Source of the DNA: Catenuloplanes niger
GTDB taxonomy: Bacteria > Actinomycetota > Actinomycetes > Mycobacteriales > Micromonosporaceae
Direction of reading: 5' to 3'
NCBI RefSeq assembly: GCF_031458255.1
Contig: NZ_JAVDYC010000001.1
Location: forward strand, 7,798,501-7,862,500
Length of the DNA stretch: 64,000 nt
Part shown: positions 55,330-63,680 of the stretch, in pieces
Layout of the letters: each line of letters starts with the position of its first letter
Numbering within the stretch: position 1 is the stretch's first letter
The notes under the pieces: generated by a model
Seen by the model: only the letters and a program-made list of their open reading frames with translations
What the model was told of the DNA's origin: nothing
The model's database searches: none
Made by a program: the position numbers and the translations under genes

Positions 55330-56102
55330 GCATCACCGCCGGGTCGGCGAGCCGGTTCGCCACGATGGGCCGGTCCGCCCAGTGCGAGCCGGAGTCCAGC
55401 ACGGCCTGCGCGAATCCGGCCCGCACCCACTTGTAGCGGGCGGCCACCCGGCCGTCCCGCTCGTCCTTGACGTAGAGGCCCTCCATGTCGTCGCCGGGGT
55501 CGGTCTCGGCCAGCACCCGGCCGGCGTCGACACCGGCCTCGGCGGCGGCCGCGCGCAGCGAGTCGCGCCAGGCGGGGGTCCGTACCGTGGAGGGTCCGAT
55601 CAGGCCGGTCAGCGCGGCCGGCGAGGGGAACGTGCCGGACCGGAGCACCGGCACGCTGACCACCGGCGTCCCGGCCAGCATCGCGTGCCGGGACGGGGTG
55701 TCCAGGAACGCGCCGGTGGCCCGGTCCAGGACGTCGAACTCGCAGAACCAGTGCGGGAGCGCGTCGTAGAAGACGGTGTGCTTTGGCGTAGAGCCACTCG
55801 CCGTACAGCACGAACCGGTCGGTCAGGATCGGCCACAGCACCGGCGCGACCGTGGCCGCCCAGGACTTCAGCGGCGCGAACTGGCGCTCGCGCGGGCCGC
55901 CGGTCAGGTAGTGCCCGCGTGACTGCAACCGGAGCGACCCGTCCGCGGTGAAGCTGATCGCCGCGTTCGCACCGTCGAGTTTCTCCTCGACGACCAGGTG
56001 CCGCCCGCGCAGCGCCGCGAACGGCGTCTGCGACAGGTCCTCGTCGCCCGGCTGGAGGCGCGAGCCCACCAGGTGCGGGGTGCGGGGGTACTTGACCATC
56101 AC
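55319..56102 (-). pseudogene. RNA ligase gene with a single-base frameshift
   Basis: Read leftward, the first part (MVKYPRTPHL, then HLVVEEKLDGANAAISF with nucleotidyl-transferase motif I KLDG, and RFVLYGEWLYAK) breaks at a run of three T (55782-55784, AAA on the coding strand). Removing one base restores HTVFYDALPHWFCEFDVLD, then motif IV DDMEGLYVKDERDG and motif V ARYKWVRAGF, ending at 55319. So all ligase motifs survive in two frames, for a corrected length of 260 residues. Either a recent mutation, a sequencing error, or a +1 recoding site. Start at ATG 56099 or GTG 56102. The stop overlaps the HD-kinase start. Confidence 0.87.
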
Positions 56103-56254
56103 GGTGGTATGTGTACAGGTCGGTACCGTCGCCGGGCCACGGATTTACGGGCCGGATGGGATTCCCATTTGTGCAGATCCCTGGTATTGCTCGTACGAAA
56201 GTCCGATACCTGACTGTCGGATCATCCAGGTACCAGTAGAACTCAGGGGTGCCG

Positions 56255-57076
56255 ATGTACGTCTGGGTGGCCCTGGTGCTCGCCCTCGCCTCATGTGCCT
56301 TCATGGTCATCTCACTGGTGACCCTGCGGGCCGTGCGACGCGAGCGCGCGCTGCTGGCGGCGGCCCGGGCCGTGGCCGCCACGACCGAGACCCCGGAGTA
56401 CGCGGGCGCCGGCCTGCTCGCCGACGAGAACGTGGCCGCCGGTGCCATGCTCGGCACGATCCTCGAGGCCGACGTGACCGCGCTGAACGCGCGGCTCAGC
56501 GCGGCCCGGACCGGCGTGGTCGACCTCGGCGTCAAGGCCGAGCTGGACCGGGTCGCGGACAAGCTGCGCGAGGCCACCACGGAGGCGCACCTGTGGCGCA
56601 CCGTGCCGGAAGGCCGCGAGCACCTGCGCGCCGCGACCGGCGCGCTCGCCTCGGCCGGGCGGCACCTGGTGCGCGCGGCCGCGCTCGGCAGCGGCCGCCC
56701 GGCGCCGGTGGACGCGCCGCCGTGCCTGTGCGATCCCGCGCACGGGCCCGCCGCGGCCGAGGTGACGTGGGCGCCGTCCGGCGGCGTGCCGCGCCGGATC
56801 CCGGTGTGCGAGGCCGACTACACCCGCATCTCGGCGGGCCGGTCCGCGGCCGTCCGGTCCGTGATCGGGCCCGGCGGCCAGCAGCCCTACTACGACCTTC
56901 CCGGGTACGGCGACTGGCTGCTGGGCTACTTCGCCGGCTACGACCCGTACCTGGTGGCCCGGTTGCTGGACGGCACGGCGCTCGGCCGTCAGCTCCCCGG
57001 CCGGATCGCCGGCGGCGCGCACCGCCGGTCCGCCGGTGGCTCCAGCGGCGAGTTCGGCACCGTCCACTTCGCCTGA
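56255..57076 (+). CDS. Membrane-anchored hypothetical protein
   Basis: 273 residues. One N-terminal membrane helix (YVWVALVLALASCAFMVISLVTL) is followed by an Ala/Arg-rich helical region (30-150, probably coiled coil) and a globular end with paired cysteines (PPCLCDP) and PVCEADYTRI. The end YYDLPGYGDWLLGYFAGYDPYLV is distinctive, and the tail HRRSAGGSSGEFGTVHFA is polar. I recognise no family. ATG at 56255 chosen because AGGGG lies six bases upstream. Divergent from the RNA ligase gene. Confidence 0.8.
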   Translation: MYVWVALVLALASCAFMVISLVTLRAVRRERALLAAARAVAATTETPEYAGAGLLADENVAAGAMLGTILEADVTALNARLSAARTGVVDLGVKAELDRVADKLREATTEAHLWRTVPEGREHLRAATGALASAGRHLVRAAALGSGRPAPVDAPPCLCDPAHGPAAAEVTWAPSGGVPRRIPVCEADYTRISAGRSAAVRSVIGPGGQQPYYDLPGYGDWLLGYFAGYDPYLVARLLDGTALGRQLPGRIAGGAHRRSAGGSSGEFGTVHFA

Positions 57077-57161
57077 GGCCGCGGCGGCCCGAGGTGCCGC
57101 CCGTCGCCGACAGCGCGGCGAGGCGCCGACCTTGGAGCGCTGACCTGCGGAAACGCCGCTT

Positions 57162-57181
57162 CGGCGAATTGCTGTTCGCCG
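57162..57181. promoter_or_regulatory. Palindrome CGGCGAA-TTGCTG-TTCGCCG before tetR
   Basis: A perfect 7-6-7 inverted repeat 50 bases upstream of the GTG of the TetR gene at 57231, in a likely promoter. It is a plausible autoregulatory operator of that regulator. Confidence 0.6.
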
Positions 57182-57230
57182 TAGCTGGTCTCATCCTGGT
57201 CAGGAAGACCGAGGCTAAGGAGCGGGGCCC

Positions 57231-57965
57231 GTGGGCGTGCGGCAGATCAAGGCGGCGGAGACCGAGGCGGCGTTGAAGGCGGCGGCGCGGCAGCTCTTCG
57301 CGGAGCAGGGATACCTGAACACGAAGATCACCGACATCACGACCACGGCCGGGCGGGCCACCGGGTCGTTCTACGACCACTTCGCCAGCAAGGAGGAGCT
57401 GCTCCAGGCGCTGGTCGCGGACATGAACGCGCACGCGGACGCGACGATCGCGGAGGAGGCGCACCCGGAGGAGCACGACCTGACCGACCGGGCGCAGCTG
57501 CGCGCGCACATCGGCACCGCCTGGATCGTGCTCCGCGACCACCTGCCGGTGGCGGTGGCGCTGATGCAGTCCGCGATGACCGACAACCTGGCGGCCGGCC
57601 GCGGCTGGCGGACGCTGCTGGAGGACACCGACCTGCTGCGCGCCCACCTGGAGGCGCTGGCCGAGAAGGGCCACCCGCTGCCCGGCTCGCCGGAGATGGT
57701 CGCGGCCGCGATGGGCGCGATGCTGTCGATGTTCGGCTACGCGCTGCTCACCGCCGGCGAGTTCGCGCCGAAGGCCACCGAGGAGGAGATCGTCGACATG
57801 CTCACCGGCCTGCTGCTCTACGGCCTCACCGGCCCGCGCGGTGCGGACGGCGAGGACGGCGAGGAGAGCGCGGAGACCGAGGCGGGCGAGGCGATCGAGG
57901 AGACCGAGGGGAGCGCCGGGAGCGCCGAACTCGCGGACCGGAAGGAACCCGTCGCGGTCGGCTAA
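57231..57965 (+). CDS. TetR-family transcriptional regulator
   Basis: 244 residues. The helix-turn-helix is KITDITTTAGRATGSFYDHF near 33-52, then ASKEELLQALVADM. The ligand domain ends near residue 203, followed by a 40-residue acidic tail rich in Glu, Gly and Ala (EDGEESAETEAGEAIEETEG), unusual for the family and probably disordered. GTG start with AAGGAG nine bases upstream. Same strand as the GGDEF-EAL gene 32 bases on, which it may control. Confidence 0.9.
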   Translation: MGVRQIKAAETEAALKAAARQLFAEQGYLNTKITDITTTAGRATGSFYDHFASKEELLQALVADMNAHADATIAEEAHPEEHDLTDRAQLRAHIGTAWIVLRDHLPVAVALMQSAMTDNLAAGRGWRTLLEDTDLLRAHLEALAEKGHPLPGSPEMVAAAMGAMLSMFGYALLTAGEFAPKATEEEIVDMLTGLLLYGLTGPRGADGEDGEESAETEAGEAIEETEGSAGSAELADRKEPVAVG

Positions 57966-57997
57966 GTTCCGGACGATCGCAGCCGATCGAGAGGAAT

Positions 57998-60256
57998 GTG
58001 CTGCGCCGAGCGATGTGGCCGGTCCTGCTGCCCGTGCTGGCCTACCTGGGCGGCCTGGCCGGCATGCTCACGGTCGCCCTGACCGACGTGCCGGCCGGGC
58101 CGGTGGTCACCGGCACGTTCCTCGGCATGCAGGCGGTCGGCATCGTGCTCACCGCGTGGGCCGCGCTGGACCGGCACGTGGACCGCGGCCGGCGAAGACC
58201 CTGGTTGCTGATCCTGCTGTCCTGGCTGCTCTGGCTGTCCGCCGGTGTCGGCCTGGCGGCCGCGGTCACCGGCGGGTCGCGCGCGGCCGGCGTGCTGTGG
58301 TGGGGCACGGTGGCCGGCACGATCGCGCAGGGCCCGGCGCTGTTCGCCGCGGTGCTGCTCTTCCCGGCGCGGCCGATGACCGGGCGGGAACGGCTGAAGT
58401 TCGCGCTGGACATGGCCACGGTGGCCGGCGGCGGCTTCATGCTCACCTGGTACTTCATCATCGGCCCGGCGCTGAGCCGGCCGGTGCGCCTGGACGCCTG
58501 GACCTCGGCCACGCTGATCTTCCCGCTGGAGGATCTGCTCGTGGTGTTCGGCGTCTGCGCGGTGCTGCTGCGCGGTGCGGTGCGCAGCCTGCGGCATCCG
58601 CTGGCCACGCTGCTCGCCGGGCTCACGGTCTATCTCGCGTGCGATGTCTACATGTCGTACCTGACGGTGCGCAACGGCGTGCACCCGTACCAGAACGAGC
58701 ATCAGCAGCTCGGGTTGGGCGGGTGGATGCTGACCGGCATGTTCCTGATGGCGCTCGCGGCCGGACAGCAGATCCGGGCCGGGCTCCTCGGCCGGGACGC
58801 CGGTCCGGCCCGGTGGCCGCGTGGCGTACCCGGCTCCGCTCAGCTGCCCTTCCTCGCGCTCGGCATGGGCTACGGCCTGCTGGTGGCCGCGCTGCGGCAC
58901 GGCGATCTGTTCCCCTGGGCCGGGCTGGTGCTCGGCGTGATCGTGATGACCGGCGCGGTCGCGCTGCGGCAGTGGTCGTCGCTGCGCGAGAACCAGCGCC
59001 TGGCGACCACGGACAGCCTGACCGGGCTGGCCAACCGGGTCCGGCTGCGCGACGCGCTGGACGAGGCCGTGGACGCCGGCGACGCGGCCGTGCTGCTCTG
59101 CGACCTGGACGGCTTCAAGCAGATCAACGACGGGTACGGTCACGAGACCGGCGACCAGGTGCTGATCGAGCTGGCCGGCGTGCTGCGGCGGTCGCTGCGC
59201 AGGGCGGACCTGGCGGCCCGGCTGGGCGGCGACGAGTTCGCCGTGGTCCTCTCCGGGATCACCGCGCCGGAGGAGGCCGTGATGGTCGCGGAGCGCATCC
59301 TGGCGAGCGCGCGGGAGGTGCGGATCGGCGACGCGGTGCAGGGCATCCGGATGAGCGTCGGCATCGCGCTGACCGAACCCGGCCTGGTCCCGGCCGAGGT
59401 GCTGGCACACGCCGACTCCGCGATGTACGCGGCGAAGCGCCGCCACTCGCACGGCTGGGAGCTGTACGCGCAGACCGCGGAGGACCTGGCCGAGGGCCTG
59501 CTCGCGGACGAGCTGACGAACGCGATCCGCGGCGGCCGGATGGCCGTGGTCTACCAGCCGATCGTGAACCTCGCGGACGGCCGGATGGTCGGCGCGGAGG
59601 CGCTGGTCCGGTGGCCGGGCCGGAACGTCTTCCCGGACGTGTTCGTGCCGCTGGCCGAGAAGACCGGGCTGATCGGTGAGCTCGGCATGTTCGTGCTGCG
59701 CGAGGCGGCCACGCACGCGGCGGCGTGGCGGGCCACGATGCCGGAGTTCTACGTGACCGTGAACCTCAGCGCGCACCAGTTGCGCGAGCCGGGGCTGGCC
59801 GAGCGCGTGGTCGCGGAGCTGGACCGGGCCGGGCTGCCGCCGCGTCACCTGGTGCTGGAGCTGACCGAGAGCGCGCTGGTCACCGAGCGCACCGACATCT
59901 CGGTGCTGGAACTGTTGCGCGCGCACGGGATCCGGATCGCGATCGACGACTTCGGCACCGGCTACTCGTCGCTGCGCTACCTGACCCGGCTGCCGGTCGA
60001 CGTGCTGAAGCTGGACCGCAGCTTCGTCGGCGAGCTGAACGGCGAGCCGGCGGGGTCCGCGGTGACCGAGGCGGTGATCCGGTTGAGCCAGATCCTGCGG
60101 CTGAGCCTGGTCGCGGAGGGGGTGGAGACCGAGGCGCAGGTCCGCGAGCTGCTGCTGCTCGGCTGTGTCACCGGTCAGGGCTACCACTTCGCGCGCCCGC
60201 TGGAGCCGGCCGCGATGGACCGCGTGGTCAGCGGCGGGCAGCGGGTGCCCTCATGA
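57998..60256 (+). CDS. Membrane GGDEF-EAL cyclic di-GMP turnover protein
   Basis: 752 residues. About nine membrane helices span 8-325. The GGDEF domain (about 335-490) has RLGGDEFAVV with a preceding RxxD inhibitory site (RRAD). The EAL domain (about 505-745) has GAEALVRWP (EAL), NLSAHQLREP, IAIDDFGTGYSSLRYL and KLDRSFV; metal-binding residues appear intact. So both synthesis and hydrolysis of cyclic di-GMP are possible in one protein. GTG with GAGGAA four bases upstream. Confidence 0.95.
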   Translation: MLRRAMWPVLLPVLAYLGGLAGMLTVALTDVPAGPVVTGTFLGMQAVGIVLTAWAALDRHVDRGRRRPWLLILLSWLLWLSAGVGLAAAVTGGSRAAGVLWWGTVAGTIAQGPALFAAVLLFPARPMTGRERLKFALDMATVAGGGFMLTWYFIIGPALSRPVRLDAWTSATLIFPLEDLLVVFGVCAVLLRGAVRSLRHPLATLLAGLTVYLACDVYMSYLTVRNGVHPYQNEHQQLGLGGWMLTGMFLMALAAGQQIRAGLLGRDAGPARWPRGVPGSAQLPFLALGMGYGLLVAALRHGDLFPWAGLVLGVIVMTGAVALRQWSSLRENQRLATTDSLTGLANRVRLRDALDEAVDAGDAAVLLCDLDGFKQINDGYGHETGDQVLIELAGVLRRSLRRADLAARLGGDEFAVVLSGITAPEEAVMVAERILASAREVRIGDAVQGIRMSVGIALTEPGLVPAEVLAHADSAMYAAKRRHSHGWELYAQTAEDLAEGLLADELTNAIRGGRMAVVYQPIVNLADGRMVGAEALVRWPGRNVFPDVFVPLAEKTGLIGELGMFVLREAATHAAAWRATMPEFYVTVNLSAHQLREPGLAERVVAELDRAGLPPRHLVLELTESALVTERTDISVLELLRAHGIRIAIDDFGTGYSSLRYLTRLPVDVLKLDRSFVGELNGEPAGSAVTEAVIRLSQILRLSLVAEGVETEAQVRELLLLGCVTGQGYHFARPLEPAAMDRVVSGGQRVPS

Positions 60257-60257
60257 C

Positions 60258-60288
60258 CGGGGCGTCCCGGTGTCGCCGGAACGCCCCG
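60258..60288. terminator. Terminator hairpin between convergent genes
   Basis: CGGGGCGT pairs with ACGCCCCG around an inner CCGG/CCGG stem with loop TGTCG. It begins two bases after the GGDEF-EAL stop and lies 19 bases before the convergent FKBP stop. Confidence 0.65.
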
Positions 60289-60306
60289 ATCATGGTGCGG
60301 GTGTGC

Positions 60307-60678
60307 CTACTTGACGTCGACCAGGTCGACGACGAAGATCAGCGTCTCGTTCGGGGCGATCAGACCGCCGCCCGCGCCCTGCGCGCCGTAACCGAGGTGC
60401 GGCGGGATGACCAGCCGGCGCCGGCCGCCGACCTTCATGCCCACGACACCGCGGTCCCAGCCGCCGATGACCCGGCCGCCACCGACCGGGAACGAGAACG
60501 TGTCGCCCCGGTCCCACGACGCGTCGAACTGCCGGCCGTTGGAGTGGGCGATGCCGACGTAGTGCACGACGGCGTGCCGGCCGGGCGTGACCTCTTCGCC
60601 GTCGCCGACGGTGATGTCCTCGACGATCAGGTCCGCCGGCGGCGGTCCGTCGTGCGGGGCGACCTGCGGCTTGCTCAT
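60307..60678 (-). CDS. FKBP-type peptidyl-prolyl cis-trans isomerase
   Basis: 123 residues of a single FKBP domain: VVHYVGIAHSNGRQFDASWD near 37, TFSFPVGGGRVIGGWDRGVVGMK in part, RRRLVIPPHLGYGAQG near 86 and LIFVVDLVDV at the end. The active-site aromatics and Asp (FDASWDRG, Y in HYVG, W in GGWDRG) are kept. It speeds up proline isomerisation in cytoplasmic proteins; there is no signal peptide. Last gene of a leftward run of five. Confidence 0.95.
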   Translation of the reverse strand: MSKPQVAPHDGPPPADLIVEDITVGDGEEVTPGRHAVVHYVGIAHSNGRQFDASWDRGDTFSFPVGGGRVIGGWDRGVVGMKVGGRRRLVIPPHLGYGAQGAGGGLIAPNETLIFVVDLVDVK

Positions 60679-60720
60679 GGAACGGCTCCGTTCGCGTTAC
60701 GAATGCTTACCGGCCCCAAC

Positions 60721-61581
60721 CTAGCCCGACCGCGCGGGGGACAGCACCTCGGCGTGCAGGGTGGACATCAACTCGGGGATCTCGTCACCCGGACGGTAGG
60801 CGAACCGGATACGCACGGTGTCGCCCGCGGTGACCGTGGTCGCCGCCGGCAGCGGCACGACCAGGTAGTTCATCAGCCACTCCACCGGTGACGGCTCCTC
60901 GGTGAGCAGATTTTTCGTGATCATCCGCACCGCGTTGAGGACGCCGTCCCGGGCGACGGTGAACCGCACGTCGGCCGCGCAGATCGACGGCAGTGAGCCG
61001 GCGCCGTAGAAGAAGCTCTGGAAGATCGTGGGCGCGGCCAGCTCCACGGTCCGCGGCTGCGCGGCCGACGGATCCTGGAACAGCGGCGCCGCCACGGTGT
61101 ACCCGTAGAACGTGAAGTCCTGGGACACCGGCTGCACGGCCTGGATGGTGGCGCACGGCAGGAACACCGGCGGCGGACCGGCGTAGGAGTCCAGGAACGC
61201 GCCGATCACCTCGACCTGCCGCTCGCGCAGCAACCCCACGTGCAGCATCTCGCAGACGACCACGTCCACCACCGGCGGCGGCGTGAACGCGCGCGCGTCC
61301 GCGTGCACCACCGTCACGTCGTCCCCGTGCGCCGCCAGCGCCCGCGACGCCGCCTGGTAGACGCTCAGCTCGCGCTCCACCGCGATCACCGACGCCGCAC
61401 CGGCCCGGACCGCGAAGTGGGCCAGCACCCCGGTCCCGGCGCCCAGCTCCAGCACGCGCATGCCCGGCCCGACCACGCGCCCGATGGCGGTCCGGAACGC
61501 GCCCATCCGCCGGTCGTCGAGCAGCATCTGCGCGTGGTACTGCAGCGGGATCACATCGGCCGGACTCCCCTTATGGTGCAT
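60721..61581 (-). CDS. SAM-dependent methyltransferase, PRMT-like
   Basis: 286 residues. Motif I VLELGAGTGVLAHFAV near 43, an acidic residue after VIAVERE near 65, and VVVCEMLHVGLLRER near 107, similar to the double-E loop region of protein arginine methyltransferases. The C-terminal part is a beta-rich barrel-like domain. The substrate is unknown; bacterial PRMT-like enzymes often act on natural products or small molecules. The ATG at 61581 is in the right arm of a 19-bp palindrome, and TAATTT lies seven bases before it, so the mRNA may be leaderless. Confidence 0.85.
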   Translation of the reverse strand: MHHKGSPADVIPLQYHAQMLLDDRRMGAFRTAIGRVVGPGMRVLELGAGTGVLAHFAVRAGAASVIAVERELSVYQAASRALAAHGDDVTVVHADARAFTPPPVVDVVVCEMLHVGLLRERQVEVIGAFLDSYAGPPPVFLPCATIQAVQPVSQDFTFYGYTVAAPLFQDPSAAQPRTVELAAPTIFQSFFYGAGSLPSICAADVRFTVARDGVLNAVRMITKNLLTEEPSPVEWLMNYLVVPLPAATTVTAGDTVRIRFAYRPGDEIPELMSTLHAEVLSPARSG

Positions 61582-61594
61582 AAGGGAGAAATTA
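61568..61594 (-). promoter_or_regulatory. Palindrome CCCTTATG-GTG-CATAAGGG over a start codon, with -10 box
   Basis: A perfect 8-3-8 inverted repeat (61568-61586) that contains the methyltransferase ATG (61579-61581). Leftward TAATTT at 61594-61589 lies seven bases before that ATG. A protein bound here, or an RNA hairpin at the very 5' end, would block the start of transcription or translation. The -10 box overlaps the stop codon of the upstream gene. Confidence 0.6.
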
Positions 61595-62698
61595 CAGCAG
61601 GTCAGCCTCGGTGAGCAGCTGCGACAGCCCGGCGCCGTCCGGCGCGCCGAGCCACTTGCGGCCGAACCGGGCGGACACCACCGACGTGTCCGACTCCGGC
61701 AGCGACGGCAGCGTGCCGGCCAGCACCGCCTGCGCGGGAGAGAGCCGCCGGATCGCGACCGCGGCCACGTTGTCCGGGTGCTTCGACGCGAACTCCGCGT
61801 AGATCTCCTGGTCGTGCTGACCGTCGTCGCCGATCAGCAGCCAGCGCACGCGCGGGAACTCCTGGGACAGCCGCTCCAGCGTCAGCCGCTTGTGCTCCGG
61901 GCCGCTGCGGAACCAGCGGTCCTTGGTCGGCCCCCAGTCGGTGAGCAGCAGCGGCCCGACCGGGTAGAGGTGCCGGCGGAGGAACCGGTTGAGCGCGGGC
62001 GCCACGTTCCACGCGCCGGTGGACAGGTAGAACACCGGCGCGCCCGGGTGCGCGGTGCGCAGCCGCTCGTAGAGCACGGCCATGCCGGGCACGGACGCGC
62101 GGGCGTGCTCGTCCAGCACGAACGTGTTCCACGCGGCCAGCATCGGCCGGGGCAGCGCGGTCACCATGACCGTGTCGTCGATGTCGGAGACGATGCCGAA
62201 CGTGACGGCCGGGTCGATGATCTGCACCGGCGCCTCGACCGGCTCGCCGTCGCCGCTCTGGATCGTGACGGTCTGCCAGCCGGGTTGCAGGCTCGCCGGG
62301 ACCACCGCGTCCACGAAGCCGCCGCGGTCGCCGACCGCCTCGTGCCGCACCCCGCCGGCCGTGATCGTCACCGGCGCGTTCATCTGGCTCACCGTGGCGA
62401 AGCTGCGCCAGCCGCGCACGCTCTTCGGCTTCGAGGAGGAGGCGCGCCGGGCCAGCCAGCCGGTCTTCGGTGCCGGACGGCTGAGCAGCACGCGCGCCAT
62501 CACCCGCACCCACTCGGTCGTGCCGTAACCCGCATACGCGATGATGCTCGGCTCCCAGCCGCGCTTCACCAGCCGCCGCTCGACGACCTCGTGCACCGCG
62601 TCCTCGAGCCGGGCGGCGCGATGCAGGCGGGGTCCGGTTTCTCCCACGGGGATAAGCGCCACCGTCACACCTTGCCACACCACGATCGGTCCGGCCAC
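61592..62698 (-). CDS. App1-family phosphatidate phosphatase-like protein (DUF2183)
   Basis: 368 residues. An N-terminal helical and beta-sandwich part (RLEDAVHEVVERRLVKRGWEP, then YAGYGTTEWVRVMARVL) is followed by the HAD-type DxDxT motif VSDIDDTVMVT near 172, YLSTGAWNVAPALNRFL near 225 and LLIGDDGQHDQEIYAEF near 290, as in the yeast App1 catalytic domain. It may dephosphorylate phosphatidic acid or related lipids; in bacteria this is unproven. A GTG at 62662 with AAGG upstream is an alternative, shorter start. Confidence 0.9.
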   Translation of the reverse strand: MAGPIVVWQGVTVALIPVGETGPRLHRAARLEDAVHEVVERRLVKRGWEPSIIAYAGYGTTEWVRVMARVLLSRPAPKTGWLARRASSSKPKSVRGWRSFATVSQMNAPVTITAGGVRHEAVGDRGGFVDAVVPASLQPGWQTVTIQSGDGEPVEAPVQIIDPAVTFGIVSDIDDTVMVTALPRPMLAAWNTFVLDEHARASVPGMAVLYERLRTAHPGAPVFYLSTGAWNVAPALNRFLRRHLYPVGPLLLTDWGPTKDRWFRSGPEHKRLTLERLSQEFPRVRWLLIGDDGQHDQEIYAEFASKHPDNVAAVAIRRLSPAQAVLAGTLPSLPESDTSVVSARFGRKWLGAPDGAGLSQLLTEADLL

Positions 62699-62787
62699 GC
62701 ATGGTCCGATCTTGCGGGCCGGGATTCAACCACCAAGATCAAATTCCCGCGAGGGTACGGCGCACCCGCGCGACGGCCCGGCGGAGA

Positions 62788-63672
62788 TCACCCGACGGCC
62801 GTCCGGGACCGGGCGATCACCACGTCGCCGCCGAGCCGGCCGTGCTCCGGATCGCGGGTCACGGCCGCGGAGTCCAGCAGCCCGTGGAGCGCGCGGACCG
62901 TGTCCGCCGGGCGGTAGACCGTACCGGTCATGGTGAAGTGCTTCAGCTCCGTCACCGTGCGCGGGCCCTGCGCGGCCAGGTGGTCCAGCAGCTCGCGACG
63001 CAGCGGTGCCGGGTTCGGTGTGAGCGAGATGTCCAGCAGCCGCCGGTCCGGGTCGTGCGGGTCACGCAGCCGGACCCCGGCGTACTCGTCCACCGCCCAC
63101 AGCTCGTTCTTGAACGCCTCGAGGCTCTTCGCCGACGGCGTGCCCAGGCAGACCAGCACCGCCCGCCCGGCGTCGTCCACCAGCTCCACGGCCGCGTCCA
63201 GACCGAACCCGGCGTCCCGCAGGTCGCGCCCGTCCGCCGAGACGGTCAGCAGCTCGCCCGGCTTGCCGGCCCGGACCGCGCGCAGCGTCGCGTCGTCCGC
63301 GTCGCCGTCCAGCGCGACCAGCAGCGGCGCGCCCGCGGCCCGCGCCGCCGTCAGCCCGGCCGGCAGCAGCGCCGCGTCCGGGAGCGTGTGGACGGTGAGC
63401 GCGGCCGGGGTCCGCAGCTCCGCCTGCACCGCCGCCAGCCGCTCCCGGACCGCGTCCGCGTCCGGCGCCGCCACGATCATGGTCAGCTGCCGGCCGCGCA
63501 GCCGGTCCGCGAACTCCGCGAACACGCGCAGCGCCGCCTCCGCCGCGGGCACGCTCGACGGTGCGCGCGACACCAGCGCGAAGGTGGCCCGCCGCGCGCC
63601 GTGCAGCGCGCCCGGCGCCCACGTGTCGAGGTAGCGGACGAGCAGCTCGCGGGTCACATCGGTGAGGGACAC
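62788..63672 (-). CDS. Hypothetical protein with C-terminal winged-helix-like region
   Basis: About 294 residues from a GTG at 63672; a TTG at 63684 is an alternative. The N-terminal 100 residues are helical with repeated hydrophobic strands (LTMIVAAP, LLVALDGD), the middle holds AVLVCLGTPSAKSLEAFKNELWAV, and the end (LRRELLDHLAAQGPRTVTELKHFT, then VRALHGLLDSAAVTRD) looks like a winged helix. I recognise no family with certainty. It overlaps or abuts the end of the GGDEF gene upstream, so the two may work together. Confidence 0.75.
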   Translation of the reverse strand: MSLTDVTRELLVRYLDTWAPGALHGARRATFALVSRAPSSVPAAEAALRVFAEFADRLRGRQLTMIVAAPDADAVRERLAAVQAELRTPAALTVHTLPDAALLPAGLTAARAAGAPLLVALDGDADDATLRAVRAGKPGELLTVSADGRDLRDAGFGLDAAVELVDDAGRAVLVCLGTPSAKSLEAFKNELWAVDEYAGVRLRDPHDPDRRLLDISLTPNPAPLRRELLDHLAAQGPRTVTELKHFTMTGTVYRPADTVRALHGLLDSAAVTRDPEHGRLGGDVVIARSRTAVG

Positions 63673-63680
63673 CCGCTCAT

